NCBI GenBank assembly: GCA_025362035.1
Contig: JANYIN010000138.1
Span: forward strand, 1-38,234
Source of the DNA: Gemmatimonadaceae bacterium
GTDB taxonomy: Bacteria > Gemmatimonadota > Gemmatimonadetes > Gemmatimonadales > Gemmatimonadaceae
Length of the DNA: 38,234 nucleotides
Direction: 5' to 3'
Shown here: positions 17,091 through 25,819 of the stretch, one piece after another
Position numbering within the stretch: the first letter of the stretch is position 1
How the letters are laid out: the number at the start of each line of letters is the position of its first letter
Made by a program: the position numbers and the translations under genes
The notes under the pieces: model-generated
The model's input: the letters and a program-made list of their open reading frames with translations, nothing else
The model's database searches: none
What the model was told of the DNA's origin: nothing

Positions 17091-17831
17091 CTAGCGGACG
17101 CCTCCCGGTGGAAGCGTGTACACCAGGCGGACCGTCGCCCGGTCGGCGTCCGAGAGTGCTCGCACACGCACTCTGGACGCCATGATGCTCATGGGATCCA
17201 GGGTGTGATCGAGGCCGAGCAGATGGCCGATCTCATGCAGCGACATCGCGTGCATGGCATCGTCGTCCAGGCGAGCGCCATTGTGATGGTAGACTGCGAG
17301 CACGATGTCCGCGTCCGTGATCCACCAGTGGTCGTCGCGCGCCCAGGTTGTGCGGCCACTGATCTCTTCGTCGAATTGGCGGACGAAGGAGACGTGGACG
17401 TTCGCGTGCGCGGAGTCACTGGTGAACGCGAACCGGACAGGGAGCTGCAACATATCCCACTCACCGAATGCGGCCGCCACCTCGCGAACGTACGACTCGC
17501 TCCATGCCTCAACGCTGGACGATGGCTGGATCCACACGTCCAAGGGAATGCCGCGGCGATCGGGCCAGCGTGCAAGGGCGCTATCGCGTTCGGCGAGCAT
17601 CTCTCCGATGTAGGTGCCTTGCGCGCCTTGGGACAGACGCAGTCGCCGCTCCTCACGTTCGGGCAGACTGTCCGAGTCACGCCGCTTGAGCGGCCGATCA
17701 ACCGCACCACCACTCTCGACGCTCGTGCGCGGGCTCGTCCTCGGCACGGACACGAACGAGGTCAGCGGAAGAAGTGCGACGACAAGGGCGATCGAAAGGA
17801 CTGCGCGTGGCGGAATACACATCATGGTCAT
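17091..17831 (-). CDS. Matrixin-like zinc metalloprotease (first of tandem pair)
   Basis: From ATG 17831 the product is 246 residues with a clear signal peptide (about 9-28). A basic linker of about 40 residues may be a propeptide, but no PRCGxPD cysteine-switch motif is visible. The catalytic domain has HEIGHLLGLDH (H199, E200, H203, H209) and the Met-turn SIMAS (M217). It is secreted or periplasmic and would cut proteins. A longer frame to 17936 adds 35 polar, basic residues that would bury the signal peptide, so 17831 is preferred. The next matrixin gene starts about 33 nt downstream, so they are probably cotranscribed. The pair is divergent from the kinase-like gene, which shares a 209-nt upstream region. 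Confidence 0.88.
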   Translation of the reverse strand: MTMMCIPPRAVLSIALVVALLPLTSFVSVPRTSPRTSVESGGAVDRPLKRRDSDSLPEREERRLRLSQGAQGTYIGEMLAERDSALARWPDRRGIPLDVWIQPSSSVEAWSESYVREVAAAFGEWDMLQLPVRFAFTSDSAHANVHVSFVRQFDEEISGRTTWARDDHWWITDADIVLAVYHHNGARLDDDAMHAMSLHEIGHLLGLDHTLDPMSIMASRVRVRALSDADRATVRLVYTLPPGGVR

Positions 17832-18040
17832 GAATGACGACCGTGGGTGTTTCAAGGGCACGCGGTCGCTCGCGACACTCGTATCTGGTGCGCCGCCCGA
17901 GCGGCGCGCGCGCAAGCGAACGCCGGAATGCAACACAGTAGTGGCGCATCATGGCCCAACTCAACGGTGGCTTCGCTCTAAGCGCGGCCATACCTTGGGG
18001 TCTCGTCCGGTTTCGCCCGTTAAGCTCCCTCCGCGCTGAC

Positions 18041-21034
18041 ATGGACATTCGCAGCAGCCTCCAGGATTCACTCGCGCCTGCCTATACGCTCGGTCGGGAA
18101 CTGGCCGAGGTCGGCCCGTGGCGTGCGTTTCTGGCCTCCGACGGGGCAGGGGGTTCGGTGGAGGTCAGGCTTCTGTCCGAGGAGGTCGCCCAGCGCCTCG
18201 ACGGTAAGCGATTGCTGGCGGAACTAGAGTTCGTCAGCGGGGTGCGGCATCGGTTCATCGCGCCGGTACTCAGCGTGGGCACGACGGCTGGCCGGCCGTT
18301 CTTCGTCATGCGACGCGCGAACGGTCCAAGCATGCGCGAACGCCTCGACGAGATCGGTGAGTTGGTGTTGCCCTGCGGGGTTGTTCAGCGCGTGCTGCGC
18401 GATGTCGGGGAAGCACTCGAATTCGCGCATGGAAACGGCGTGGCGCACGGAGATCTCAAGCCGGAATACATCTTCGACGCGGCCGGCGCCGTGACGCTGA
18501 CAGACATCGGAATCCGGCAGGCGTTGCTGGCGTCGCAGTTGCCGGACCGGGACGCACCGGACGGGCAGCGCGGTGCGGCGTGGGTGGGGATTCCGGCCTA
18601 CGCGCCGCCGGAGTGGGCGGAGGACTCGGCGCCAGACAAGCGCGGGGATCTCTACGCGTTCGGCTGCACGGCGTATGAACTCCTCGCCGGCAAGCCTCCG
18701 TTTACCGGCAGGAGTCCGGAGGGATCCCGCTTCTCACGGGCGACGGGTACTCCGGTGCCACTGCAGGTGCTGCGCGGTGACGCGCCCCCGGATCTGCGGC
18801 GTCTTGTGACGCTCTGCATGCAGGAGGATCCGCATCATCGGCCCGAGAGCGCGTCGGAAGTGTTGCGCAAGCTGGATGCGACGACGGTTGTGCCGCTGGC
18901 GAATTCCTCGCGCGTCAAGCGCGATCGGCCTCGCCTCACGCGGCGGCGCGTCGGGATCATCGCCGGGGCGGCGTTGGTCGTCTTGGCGTCGCTGGCCGGA
19001 GCGGTTCGGTACGTCACGTCGCATCAAGCCATCGCGCCGGCGACGGAGTCGCACGTGGTGGCCATCGTGCCGTTCGCCGCTACCGGAGCCGACGCGTCTC
19101 TCCAATTCTTGCGCGAGGGAATGGTCGATCTCATGGTGGCAGAGCTGTCGCCCCTGCCAACGGTGCGGGCTTTGAACCCTCGTGTCTTCCTCACGGCGTG
19201 GCGAGCGGCAGGCGGTTCCGACACGGCGGATCTTCCGCTTGATGCCGTATCACAGACTGCCGGTCGTGCCGGTGCCGACCGCGTCATGACCGGCAAAATC
19301 ACCGGCGATGCGAGTGCGTTCACGATCTCGGCTATCCTGTTCGACGCGGGGACGCGGCGCGAGGTGGCACGCGCGTCGGTGCAGGGAAACGCCGGCACCT
19401 TACAATCAACGGTGGATGTCCTCGCGTCGAAGCTGATGACGATTCCAGCCGGCGAAGGCTATCATCGCATCGCCTCGCTGGTGAGCCCGTCTCCCGAGGC
19501 GTTGCGAGACTATCTCGCCGGGCGATCGGCGTTCCGGCTCGGACGATTCGCCGAGGCCGCGCGGCGGTACAATGCTGCGCTCGACGCTGACTCGAGCGCC
19601 CCGCTGGTGGCCGTGCGATTGCTCGAAGTCAACGGCAGGGTGAACGGGGACGTGCGCGACGAGCGCGCCACCCGGATCGCCATGCGGAATCAGGCGCGAC
19701 TTGCGAAGCGCACGCGGATCTTGATGAACGTGCTCGTCGGGCATCAGCTCCACCAGCGGTTCACCGGCGGGGAATACATCGTCACAGCCGAATCGCTCAC
19801 GGTCGCCGAGCCGGATTCACCCGACGCCTGGGAATATCTCGGCGACGCGTACTATCGTTTCGGCGCGGCGATCGGGATGCTCAACGCGGATCGCCTGGCC
19901 GAACGGGCGATGACGCGGTCGATTCTGCTCGACTCGACCTTTGCGCCGGCACTCGAGCGCCTGCCGTCGATTTACGCGGCCCTTCATGACACGGCTGGAG
20001 TGCGCAGGACTATGAACATGCTCACGAGGCATCCCACGGCAGACGCGCTCGAGGGCGAGTGGCTCGTCGCCGCTGCGGAACTGGGAGACGACGCGCGGGT
20101 GCAGGCGTACCGCAGTCGCATCCCGAAAATGTCCTGGGAGAGCCTCACGCTCGTCGAATTGGCTGCTCTGGAGGGGCGTGCGCCTATGGAAGACGCGGAA
20201 CGCGCCGTCGCAGCGATGAGCGGGCGCGCGTCCACGCTCGCTGAACGCGAGCGTGCGGACTACGCCGCCTACACATTGGCGCTCATGCGCGGGCAGCCGA
20301 AGAGAGCGGATGCGATCAATGCACGCAACCGCAACCCGGTGAAACGGTTGGCGCGCACGCTCTCTGCATTCGCGTTCTGGGACGGCGACAAGCCAGCGGC
20401 CGCGGCCGCCGCGGCCGCCGTTGCCGAGTTGCGCCGCGGCCCACCCAAGCCGGGCCTCACCATGGAGGACCGCCTGGATCTGCTTCACGCCTATTTCTAC
20501 GAGGCGGAATATCGCGTCGCGCGCGAGGACCGCGCGGGCATCCAGGATGCGCTGTCGGCAATGCGATCAATTCCCATCCCGAGCGATTCAGGCGACGCGG
20601 TGTCACTGCGCGCCCGTTTGCAAATGCTTGTGGAGGTACAACTCGCGCAGCTTCTCCAGGCCGACGACGTTCTAAAGCGCCTGCTGGCGCTGGACGCGAC
20701 GCTGCAGGCCGTCTATCTGGACGAGTTTACGCCGGCGGGCGCACTCGTGTCTCGACTGGCCTGGGAGGTACTGGGCGCGTCTCAGCGCGCCTTGGATGCA
20801 GTGAACCGACCCACGCGCGGGTGGGGACCATTCGAGATGTTCGGGTCCACGCGGCTCCGCGAAAACGGCCACCTCTCGGAGGCCCTCGGATGGCGCGCCG
20901 GCGCGGTCAAGTCCTACGAACAATTCTTGAAGCTGCGCAGCGCTCCTGAGGAAGCGCTACGCGCCGACGCCGATCGCGTTCGCGCCAGAATGCAGGCGCT
21001 GATCAAGACCGAGGAGCCCGCCAGCCAACGATGA
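18041..21034 (+). CDS. Membrane kinase-like protein (probable pseudokinase) with TPR-type repeats
   Basis: The 997-residue product starts like bacterial Ser/Thr kinases (SLQDSLAPAYTLGREL). Its kinase fold spans about 12-280, with YAPPEW and GDLYAFGC near the activation segment. Key residues are altered. The glycine-rich loop is lost, the VAIK lysine is Arg43, and the catalytic loop is HGDLKPEY with Tyr143 in place of the Mg-binding Asn. DFG reads DIG (D155). D138 remains. Catalysis is therefore doubtful. A membrane helix (about 304-322) follows. Next are a TolB/FlgO-like region (from about 338, VVAIVPFAATG) and a long alpha-helical TPR-like region (about 475-990) with an Ala-run near 820. A start at 17951 would add 30 residues that lack family resemblance. 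It may act as a scaffold or sensor for the divergent matrixins, which is inference. Confidence 0.85.
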   Translation: MDIRSSLQDSLAPAYTLGRELAEVGPWRAFLASDGAGGSVEVRLLSEEVAQRLDGKRLLAELEFVSGVRHRFIAPVLSVGTTAGRPFFVMRRANGPSMRERLDEIGELVLPCGVVQRVLRDVGEALEFAHGNGVAHGDLKPEYIFDAAGAVTLTDIGIRQALLASQLPDRDAPDGQRGAAWVGIPAYAPPEWAEDSAPDKRGDLYAFGCTAYELLAGKPPFTGRSPEGSRFSRATGTPVPLQVLRGDAPPDLRRLVTLCMQEDPHHRPESASEVLRKLDATTVVPLANSSRVKRDRPRLTRRRVGIIAGAALVVLASLAGAVRYVTSHQAIAPATESHVVAIVPFAATGADASLQFLREGMVDLMVAELSPLPTVRALNPRVFLTAWRAAGGSDTADLPLDAVSQTAGRAGADRVMTGKITGDASAFTISAILFDAGTRREVARASVQGNAGTLQSTVDVLASKLMTIPAGEGYHRIASLVSPSPEALRDYLAGRSAFRLGRFAEAARRYNAALDADSSAPLVAVRLLEVNGRVNGDVRDERATRIAMRNQARLAKRTRILMNVLVGHQLHQRFTGGEYIVTAESLTVAEPDSPDAWEYLGDAYYRFGAAIGMLNADRLAERAMTRSILLDSTFAPALERLPSIYAALHDTAGVRRTMNMLTRHPTADALEGEWLVAAAELGDDARVQAYRSRIPKMSWESLTLVELAALEGRAPMEDAERAVAAMSGRASTLAERERADYAAYTLALMRGQPKRADAINARNRNPVKRLARTLSAFAFWDGDKPAAAAAAAAVAELRRGPPKPGLTMEDRLDLLHAYFYEAEYRVAREDRAGIQDALSAMRSIPIPSDSGDAVSLRARLQMLVEVQLAQLLQADDVLKRLLALDATLQAVYLDEFTPAGALVSRLAWEVLGASQRALDAVNRPTRGWGPFEMFGSTRLRENGHLSEALGWRAGAVKSYEQFLKLRSAPEEALRADADRVRARMQALIKTEEPASQR
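20396..20420. repeat. GCGGCC-type microsatellite inside the kinase-like gene
   Basis: A run made of GCGGCC and GCC units encodes a poly-alanine stretch in the C-terminal helical region of the kinase-like protein. The units are in frame, so slippage by multiples of three would change only alanine number, while other slippage would truncate the last 200 residues or so. Confidence 0.6.
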
Positions 21035-21133
21035 GCGCGGTGCAAGCGTGCGCGAGAGGAGATGGAAAGAAACGGTCCGGGACCCTCAGTGTGTCCAACA
21101 TCGAGATGCGAATTTGTCCCTTACCCGTCAGGT

Positions 21134-22501
21134 ATGCGTCTCACCTTCCTGTATACTCTCTCGCTGCTCTCGGTGGTTGTTGCGGCCGCAAGGCCGCAGG
21201 GTATCGCCACGCGGCTCGACTCCACCATGCGCGTCGCCGAAGCGAATGGGTTCAGTGGCGTCATCCGCGTGGCGGTAGCGGGAACGACGCTCCTGGAGAA
21301 AGGCTACGGCATGGCGAACCGTGCCGCCCGCATTCCCGTCACGGCTTCGACCATCGTCCAGATCGGGTCCAACACCAAGGACTTCACTGCGGTAGCCATT
21401 CTGCAATTAGTGCAGGCAGGCAAGATGAAGCTCAGCGATTCCATCGGGGCCTACTTCGCTCAGGTACCGGCGGACAAACGGGCCATCACGATTGCATATC
21501 TGCTCGATCATCGCGCCGGCTTTCCGCTCGGCGTGGGCGGGGACTTCGAGCCGGTGTCGCGCGCCCAATTGATTCTCCGGGCCATGAGCACGCCCCTGTT
21601 GTTTCCCCCCGGCACGCACGAGAGCTACTCCAATACCGGCTTCAGTCTCCTCGCCGCCATCATCGAACAGGTGACGCGCACGACATATGACGTGTATGTC
21701 CGTGATGCGATCCTGAGGCAGATCGGACTACGGCGAACAGGGTTTCTGATTCCAGCGTTTCACCCAGCCGATCTGGCGCATGGTTATTCGGCCACCGGTA
21801 TCGATCAGGAAACGATGCTCGCCAAGCCGCACGCGAGCGACGGACCGTACTGGAATCTGCGCGGGAATGGCGGCATGCTGTCCACCGTCGGCGACATGCA
21901 CGCCTTCTATCAGGCACTCTTTGAAAGCGACCGCTTGATGGCGCCGGCAACCCGCGCCCTTCGGTTCAACCCGAACGAGCCCATTGGACTTGCCGGGTCG
22001 GATGGCGTGAATGTGTTCCTGTACGACCGCTTTCCGATCAGACAAGTGGGAATCATCATCGCGTCGACGAATGCGGCGATGAAAGCGCCCGCGATTCGAC
22101 GTGAACTCGGAAAGGTGCTCGGGCTGCCCGAGCCCGATATGGGTGGTGAAACGGCCATGGCTCGGCCTAACGGGAAGCCCGCGCCGGAACGGGTGCGTGC
22201 GGTCATCTCGGCACTCATCCACGAGATCGACACGAACGACGGCGCATCCGTCAGGCGGTTCGTCGCGGAACACTTCGCGCAGGATCAGGGTGGGCCGACA
22301 ATTGAAGAGCGCGCACAGCGCGTCGGTGCGATCCACGAACGGCTCGGCGACATCATTGTCGAACGCGTCGACCTGTTCGATGATGGGTCTGTGGAGGCAA
22401 CGCTCAAGTCATCGGTGCACGGCACGGCGGTCCTGCTCGCGGCCATGGATCACGTCGAGCCCTTCCTGATTCACAGCCTGCGCGTCCGCGTCGGCGGCTA
22501 G
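21134..22501 (+). CDS. Secreted serine hydrolase, beta-lactamase/PBP-like
   Basis: From ATG 21134 the product is 455 residues with a signal peptide (about 1-22). The catalytic part (about 25-330) shows SNTK (S79, K82) and YSN (165-167), the SxxK and YxN motifs of class C-like esterases and peptidases. The HxG/KTG element is not clear. NGGMLSTVGDMHAFYQAL is typical of the family. The last ~115 residues form a separate alpha/beta region, similar in layout to the C-terminal accessory domains of other secreted members. ATG 21134 was chosen because the signal peptide starts there; a frame from 21062 adds 24 residues. It is 99 nt after the kinase-like gene. It differs from the 11917-13353 hydrolase by lacking the basic tail. 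Confidence 0.88.
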   Translation: MRLTFLYTLSLLSVVVAAARPQGIATRLDSTMRVAEANGFSGVIRVAVAGTTLLEKGYGMANRAARIPVTASTIVQIGSNTKDFTAVAILQLVQAGKMKLSDSIGAYFAQVPADKRAITIAYLLDHRAGFPLGVGGDFEPVSRAQLILRAMSTPLLFPPGTHESYSNTGFSLLAAIIEQVTRTTYDVYVRDAILRQIGLRRTGFLIPAFHPADLAHGYSATGIDQETMLAKPHASDGPYWNLRGNGGMLSTVGDMHAFYQALFESDRLMAPATRALRFNPNEPIGLAGSDGVNVFLYDRFPIRQVGIIIASTNAAMKAPAIRRELGKVLGLPEPDMGGETAMARPNGKPAPERVRAVISALIHEIDTNDGASVRRFVAEHFAQDQGGPTIEERAQRVGAIHERLGDIIVERVDLFDDGSVEATLKSSVHGTAVLLAAMDHVEPFLIHSLRVRVGG

Positions 22502-22527
22502 CCGGCCGCGCGGAGGTCTGGCGAGCG

Positions 22528-22542
22528 CGGCGTCTTACGCCG
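22528..22542. terminator. Short hairpin after the serine hydrolase gene
   Basis: CGGCGT (22528-22533) pairs perfectly with ACGCCG (22537-22542) over a CTT loop, and flanking GCG/CGC bases can extend it with a bulge. It lies 27 nt after the stop at 22501 in a 124-nt gap. No T-run is present, so the terminator role is tentative. Confidence 0.35.
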
Positions 22543-22625
22543 AAGCCGCGCCAAGGGTACTCTCCACGGCCGCCGGCATCTCGGCCGACCGGCAAGAACA
22601 CTCCCTTTCGCCGACTGGGGAACTC

Positions 22626-23381
22626 GTGCATTCACGCCTCGTATTCGCCAGCGCCGCACTGCTCGCCTCGCAGAGTGGTTGTCATGCCGCGCCGATCACG
22701 CGTGGCGCGGAAGCAGAGAGAAGTTCCGCGCAGAGAGCGGCTGACGATCGCATGCACGACGACTGGGCATCCCTCGGGCGCTATCGCGCGGCCAACAGCC
22801 AACTGTCTCCGCCGAAGGCGAATGAAAGTCGCGTGGTCTTCTATGGCAACTCCATCACCGAAGGGTGGGCACCATTGTTCTCCACGCAGTTTCCCGACAA
22901 GCCCTACATCGGTCGTGGCGTCGGCGGTCAGACGACGCCGCAGCTGCTCGTGCGGTTCCGGCAGGACGTCGTGGCGCTCCGTCCGAAGGTCGTGGTGATT
23001 CTGGCCGGCACCAACGACATCGCTGGCAACACCGGACCTTCAACGCTCGAGATGATCGAGGACAATTTGATCGGCATGACCGAGATCGCGCGCGCGAACG
23101 GCATTCGTGTCGTGCTGTCGTCGGTGCTGCCCGTGTACGACTATCCATGGAAGCCGGGTTTGGCGCCGGCGCAGAAGATCATCGCGCTCAACGCGTGGAT
23201 GAAGCAATACGCTGCGAGCGTCGGGGAGGTGTATCTGGACTACCACACCGCGATGGCGGATGAGCGCCAGGGGATGCGAGCCGACCTCGCACGGGATGGT
23301 GTGCACCCAACCGAGGCGGGGTACCGCGTGATGGCGCCACTGGCCGAAGCTTCAATCGCGGAGGCGCTGCGCCGGCGGTAG
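22626..23381 (+). CDS. SGNH/GDSL-family hydrolase, exported
   Basis: The 251-residue protein has a hydrophobic leader ending near a cysteine (C19). The lipobox is imperfect (QSGC), so either a lipoprotein or a cleaved secreted protein is possible. The SGNH blocks are complete: YGNSITEGW (S76 nucleophile), the GVGGQTT block (oxyanion Gly), AGTND (N130) and DGVHPTEAGY (D224, H227). These enzymes deacetylate or hydrolyse esters on lipids, glycans or peptidoglycan. The start is GTG with GGGGAAC just upstream. It ends 6 nt before the stop of the convergent SulP gene. It follows the serine hydrolase gene by 124 nt. Confidence 0.92.
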   Translation: MHSRLVFASAALLASQSGCHAAPITRGAEAERSSAQRAADDRMHDDWASLGRYRAANSQLSPPKANESRVVFYGNSITEGWAPLFSTQFPDKPYIGRGVGGQTTPQLLVRFRQDVVALRPKVVVILAGTNDIAGNTGPSTLEMIEDNLIGMTEIARANGIRVVLSSVLPVYDYPWKPGLAPAQKIIALNAWMKQYAASVGEVYLDYHTAMADERQGMRADLARDGVHPTEAGYRVMAPLAEASIAEALRRR

Positions 23382-23387
23382 TGCGGG

Positions 23388-25106
23388 TTAGCCCGTCTCC
23401 GAACCGCTGATTTTCTCGCTCCCGTGCTCCGCATGCCGTACCGTCTTCGCCGCATCGTCCCTGTCGATCACGTCGCGCGCCGCCGCGAGTGCGAGACTGA
23501 CGTCGCCGAACATGTGGTCCGTTCCAATCTCGTCGAGCGTCGCGGAGCCGGTGAGCGCCACGAGCGGTTGCATGTGCACTTCCGCGAGAAACACAAGCGT
23601 GCCGTCCCCCTTGGTGCGATGCACCACGTCGGAGAGCGCGCGCAAACCGCTGCTGTCCAGCGCCGACACGTGACGCATGCGAATGATGAGAATGCGCGGT
23701 TTCTTGGCAATGCGGGTGAGAGTGTCCTTGAATGCCGCCGCTGCGCCGAAGAAGAACGGACCGGTGATTTCGTAGACTTCCACGCCGGGCGGCACGACGT
23801 TCCGATTGAAATACTCCGGTTCCTCGCGCAGATCGTCTTCGAGCTCTTGGGTGACCAGGGCGACGTTGGACACCGTCGCCATGCGGCGAATGAAGAGTGC
23901 GGCCGCGAGCGCCATTCCAACCTCGATGGCCACGGTGAGATCGACGAGCACCGTGAGCAGAAACGTCGCGAGCAGGACTGCGACGTCGCTCTTGGGGGCG
24001 CGCAACTCGTCGCGGAACGAGCGCCACTCGCTCATGTGGTACGCCACGACCACGAGAATCGCCCCGAGAGTGGCCATCGGGATGTACGCAGCCCACCGCC
24101 CGGCGAAGAGCGTGATGACCAACAGCGTCAGCGCGTGGACCATGCCGGCCACGGGCGTCCGTCCGCCGTTCTTCACGTTGGTGGCGGTGCGCGCGATCGC
24201 CCCGGTGGCCGGAATGCCGCCGAATAGCGGCGAGACGATGTTCGCCACTCCCTGCGCCACCAACTCCATGTTGGAGCGATGCCTTCCGCCAATCATGCCG
24301 TCCGCCACCACGGCCGACAACAGCGACTCCACGGCGGCGAGGAACGCGATCGTAAATGCGGGTCCGACGAGCGACATCATCTGCTCGACGCTCAGATGCG
24401 GCATGACGGGATGCGGGACGATGGCCGCGATGGCGCCGAACCGTGATCCGATCGTCTCCACCGGCAAATGGAGCACCTGCGCTGCCACGGTCGTGACGAT
24501 GAGCGCGACGAACGGGCCGGGAATCCGATGGCTGACCTTGGGCCACGCGAGGATGATCGTGAGCGCCGCCACGCCCACTGCCACGGCCTCCGGCGTCGCG
24601 CCTCCGGAGTGCATGGCGTACGCCTGCAGCTTCGCCAGGAAGGGGGCCGGCACGGTGCCCATCTTGAGACCGAGAAAGTCCTTGACCTCGCCGGAAAAGA
24701 TGATGACGGCAATTCCGCTCGTGAAGCCCGTGATCACCGGCGTGGGAATGAACTTGATCACGCTGCCGAACTTTGCGATGCCCATGCACACCAGAATGAC
24801 GCCCGCCATGAACGTCGCGACCGTGAGTCCATCGATGCCGAATTTCTGGATGATGCCGTAGACGATGACGACAAACGCACCGGTGGGTCCGCCGATCTGT
24901 ACTCGAGAGCCGCCGAGCGCCGAGATGAGAAATCCGCCGACGATGGCCGTCCAGAGACCGCGATCGGGCGTCACACCACTGGCGATCGCGAACGCGATGG
25001 CGAGTGGGAGCGCGATGATGCCTACGATGACGCCGGCGACGGCATCATCGGTGAACTGCGCCCGGTCGTAGCCGCGCAGCGTCGAAACCAGCTTCGGAAC
25101 GAACAT
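23388..25106 (-). CDS. SulP (SLC26) family anion transporter with STAS domain
   Basis: The 572-residue inner-membrane protein has the SulP core of 14 helices (about 20-425), including the conserved PLAIAFAIASGVTPDRG region, GGPTGAF and ATGAIARTATN blocks. A C-terminal cytoplasmic STAS domain (about 440-550) follows, with the ALDSSGLRAL segment that corresponds to the serine loop of anti-anti-sigma-like folds. Bacterial members carry sulfate, bicarbonate or dicarboxylates; the substrate is not readable here. A GGGGAAG Shine-Dalgarno precedes the ATG. No carbonic anhydrase or sulfate assimilation gene is adjacent in this window. The gene is convergent with the SGNH hydrolase, with stops 6 nt apart. 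Confidence 0.93.
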   Translation of the reverse strand: MFVPKLVSTLRGYDRAQFTDDAVAGVIVGIIALPLAIAFAIASGVTPDRGLWTAIVGGFLISALGGSRVQIGGPTGAFVVIVYGIIQKFGIDGLTVATFMAGVILVCMGIAKFGSVIKFIPTPVITGFTSGIAVIIFSGEVKDFLGLKMGTVPAPFLAKLQAYAMHSGGATPEAVAVGVAALTIILAWPKVSHRIPGPFVALIVTTVAAQVLHLPVETIGSRFGAIAAIVPHPVMPHLSVEQMMSLVGPAFTIAFLAAVESLLSAVVADGMIGGRHRSNMELVAQGVANIVSPLFGGIPATGAIARTATNVKNGGRTPVAGMVHALTLLVITLFAGRWAAYIPMATLGAILVVVAYHMSEWRSFRDELRAPKSDVAVLLATFLLTVLVDLTVAIEVGMALAAALFIRRMATVSNVALVTQELEDDLREEPEYFNRNVVPPGVEVYEITGPFFFGAAAAFKDTLTRIAKKPRILIIRMRHVSALDSSGLRALSDVVHRTKGDGTLVFLAEVHMQPLVALTGSATLDEIGTDHMFGDVSLALAAARDVIDRDDAAKTVRHAEHGSEKISGSETG

Positions 25107-25298
25107 ACCGGGTTCTTCCCCTGCGAGTCGCAGTCAGCGCCGGATCGACTTGTCCTTCAATAACATAGGCGCCGTTCGTCGCGCCGTCGGGATTCCGCCG
25201 GCGCAGGCAAGCGCGAGGCTGCCTACAGTCAACGATGGTCTGCGATGATCAGCGATGGGGAGAGGGCGCGCTCCAGGCGCCCGATGCGCCGAGTCCGC

Positions 25299-25685
25299 TC
25301 AGGGGGCTCCCACCGGACGCGGGACCGAACCCGGCTTCGCCGGGCGCGCCGCCCCAGGCCTCTGCCGTGCCGACGGCGGACTTGTCGCCGCCGGTCGCGT
25401 AAACAGACGCTCCTGTATCCGATCACGAAAGGCGAACACCACGCCGGACAGCGCCGCCAGGAGCACAATGGCTCCGACGGACGAATAGAGCACGAGCCGG
25501 CGCTTGTGGCTGCGCCGCATCCGCTTGATACGAAACGACGTTGGCAGAATGAGCGGCGTCGCTTCGCGGCCGAGCCGCGGCGGGCGCGGTCTGTCCTCGA
25601 TCGCCCCGACCGCAATCGGGGCCGTGATGGTTTCGACTTTCGGCGAAGCGAGTAAGTTCGGCGTGGTCTCATCTGAGATCATCAC
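25299..25685 (-). CDS. Small single-pass membrane protein, unknown
   Basis: The 128-residue product (GTG at 25685, or ATG at 25682) has a polar N-terminal half of about 55 residues. A basic cluster (RMRRSHKRR) precedes one strong membrane helix (about residues 64-86), followed by a Pro/Ala/Arg-rich tail. The positive-inside rule puts the N-terminus in the cytoplasm. I do not recognise a family. A GGAGTG lies about 10 nt before the start. A second minus-strand frame (25229-25672) overlaps it but is Arg-rich and featureless, so I prefer this one. It sits 192 nt from the SulP start on the same strand and is divergent from the M20 peptidase. Confidence 0.5.
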   Translation of the reverse strand: MMISDETTPNLLASPKVETITAPIAVGAIEDRPRPPRLGREATPLILPTSFRIKRMRRSHKRRLVLYSSVGAIVLLAALSGVVFAFRDRIQERLFTRPAATSPPSARQRPGAARPAKPGSVPRPVGAP

Positions 25686-25819
25686 GGAAAGTTCACTCCA
25701 TGGCCACGCACTCTCAAGAGCACCTGCTCAATCCGTACACCGCCTGACGACGGAACTGCCCACCAAACCGAGCACTGCCGCAGCATGATTCCAACCAACC
25801 ATTCCCGGTGATTCTCACG

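Noticed and set aside
23188-24789. 533-codon minus-strand frame within the SulP gene.
   Set aside because: Same-strand alternative frame rich in His and Arg, typical of a GC shadow; the SulP frame has full family motifs.
23806-24861. Methionine-rich plus-strand frame of 351 codons.
   Set aside because: Antisense to the SulP gene; composition follows from hydrophobic codons read in reverse.
25229-25672. Minus-strand frame of 147 codons overlapping the small membrane protein.
   Set aside because: Arg-rich, no hydrophobic segment or motif; the overlapping frame has a clear membrane helix.
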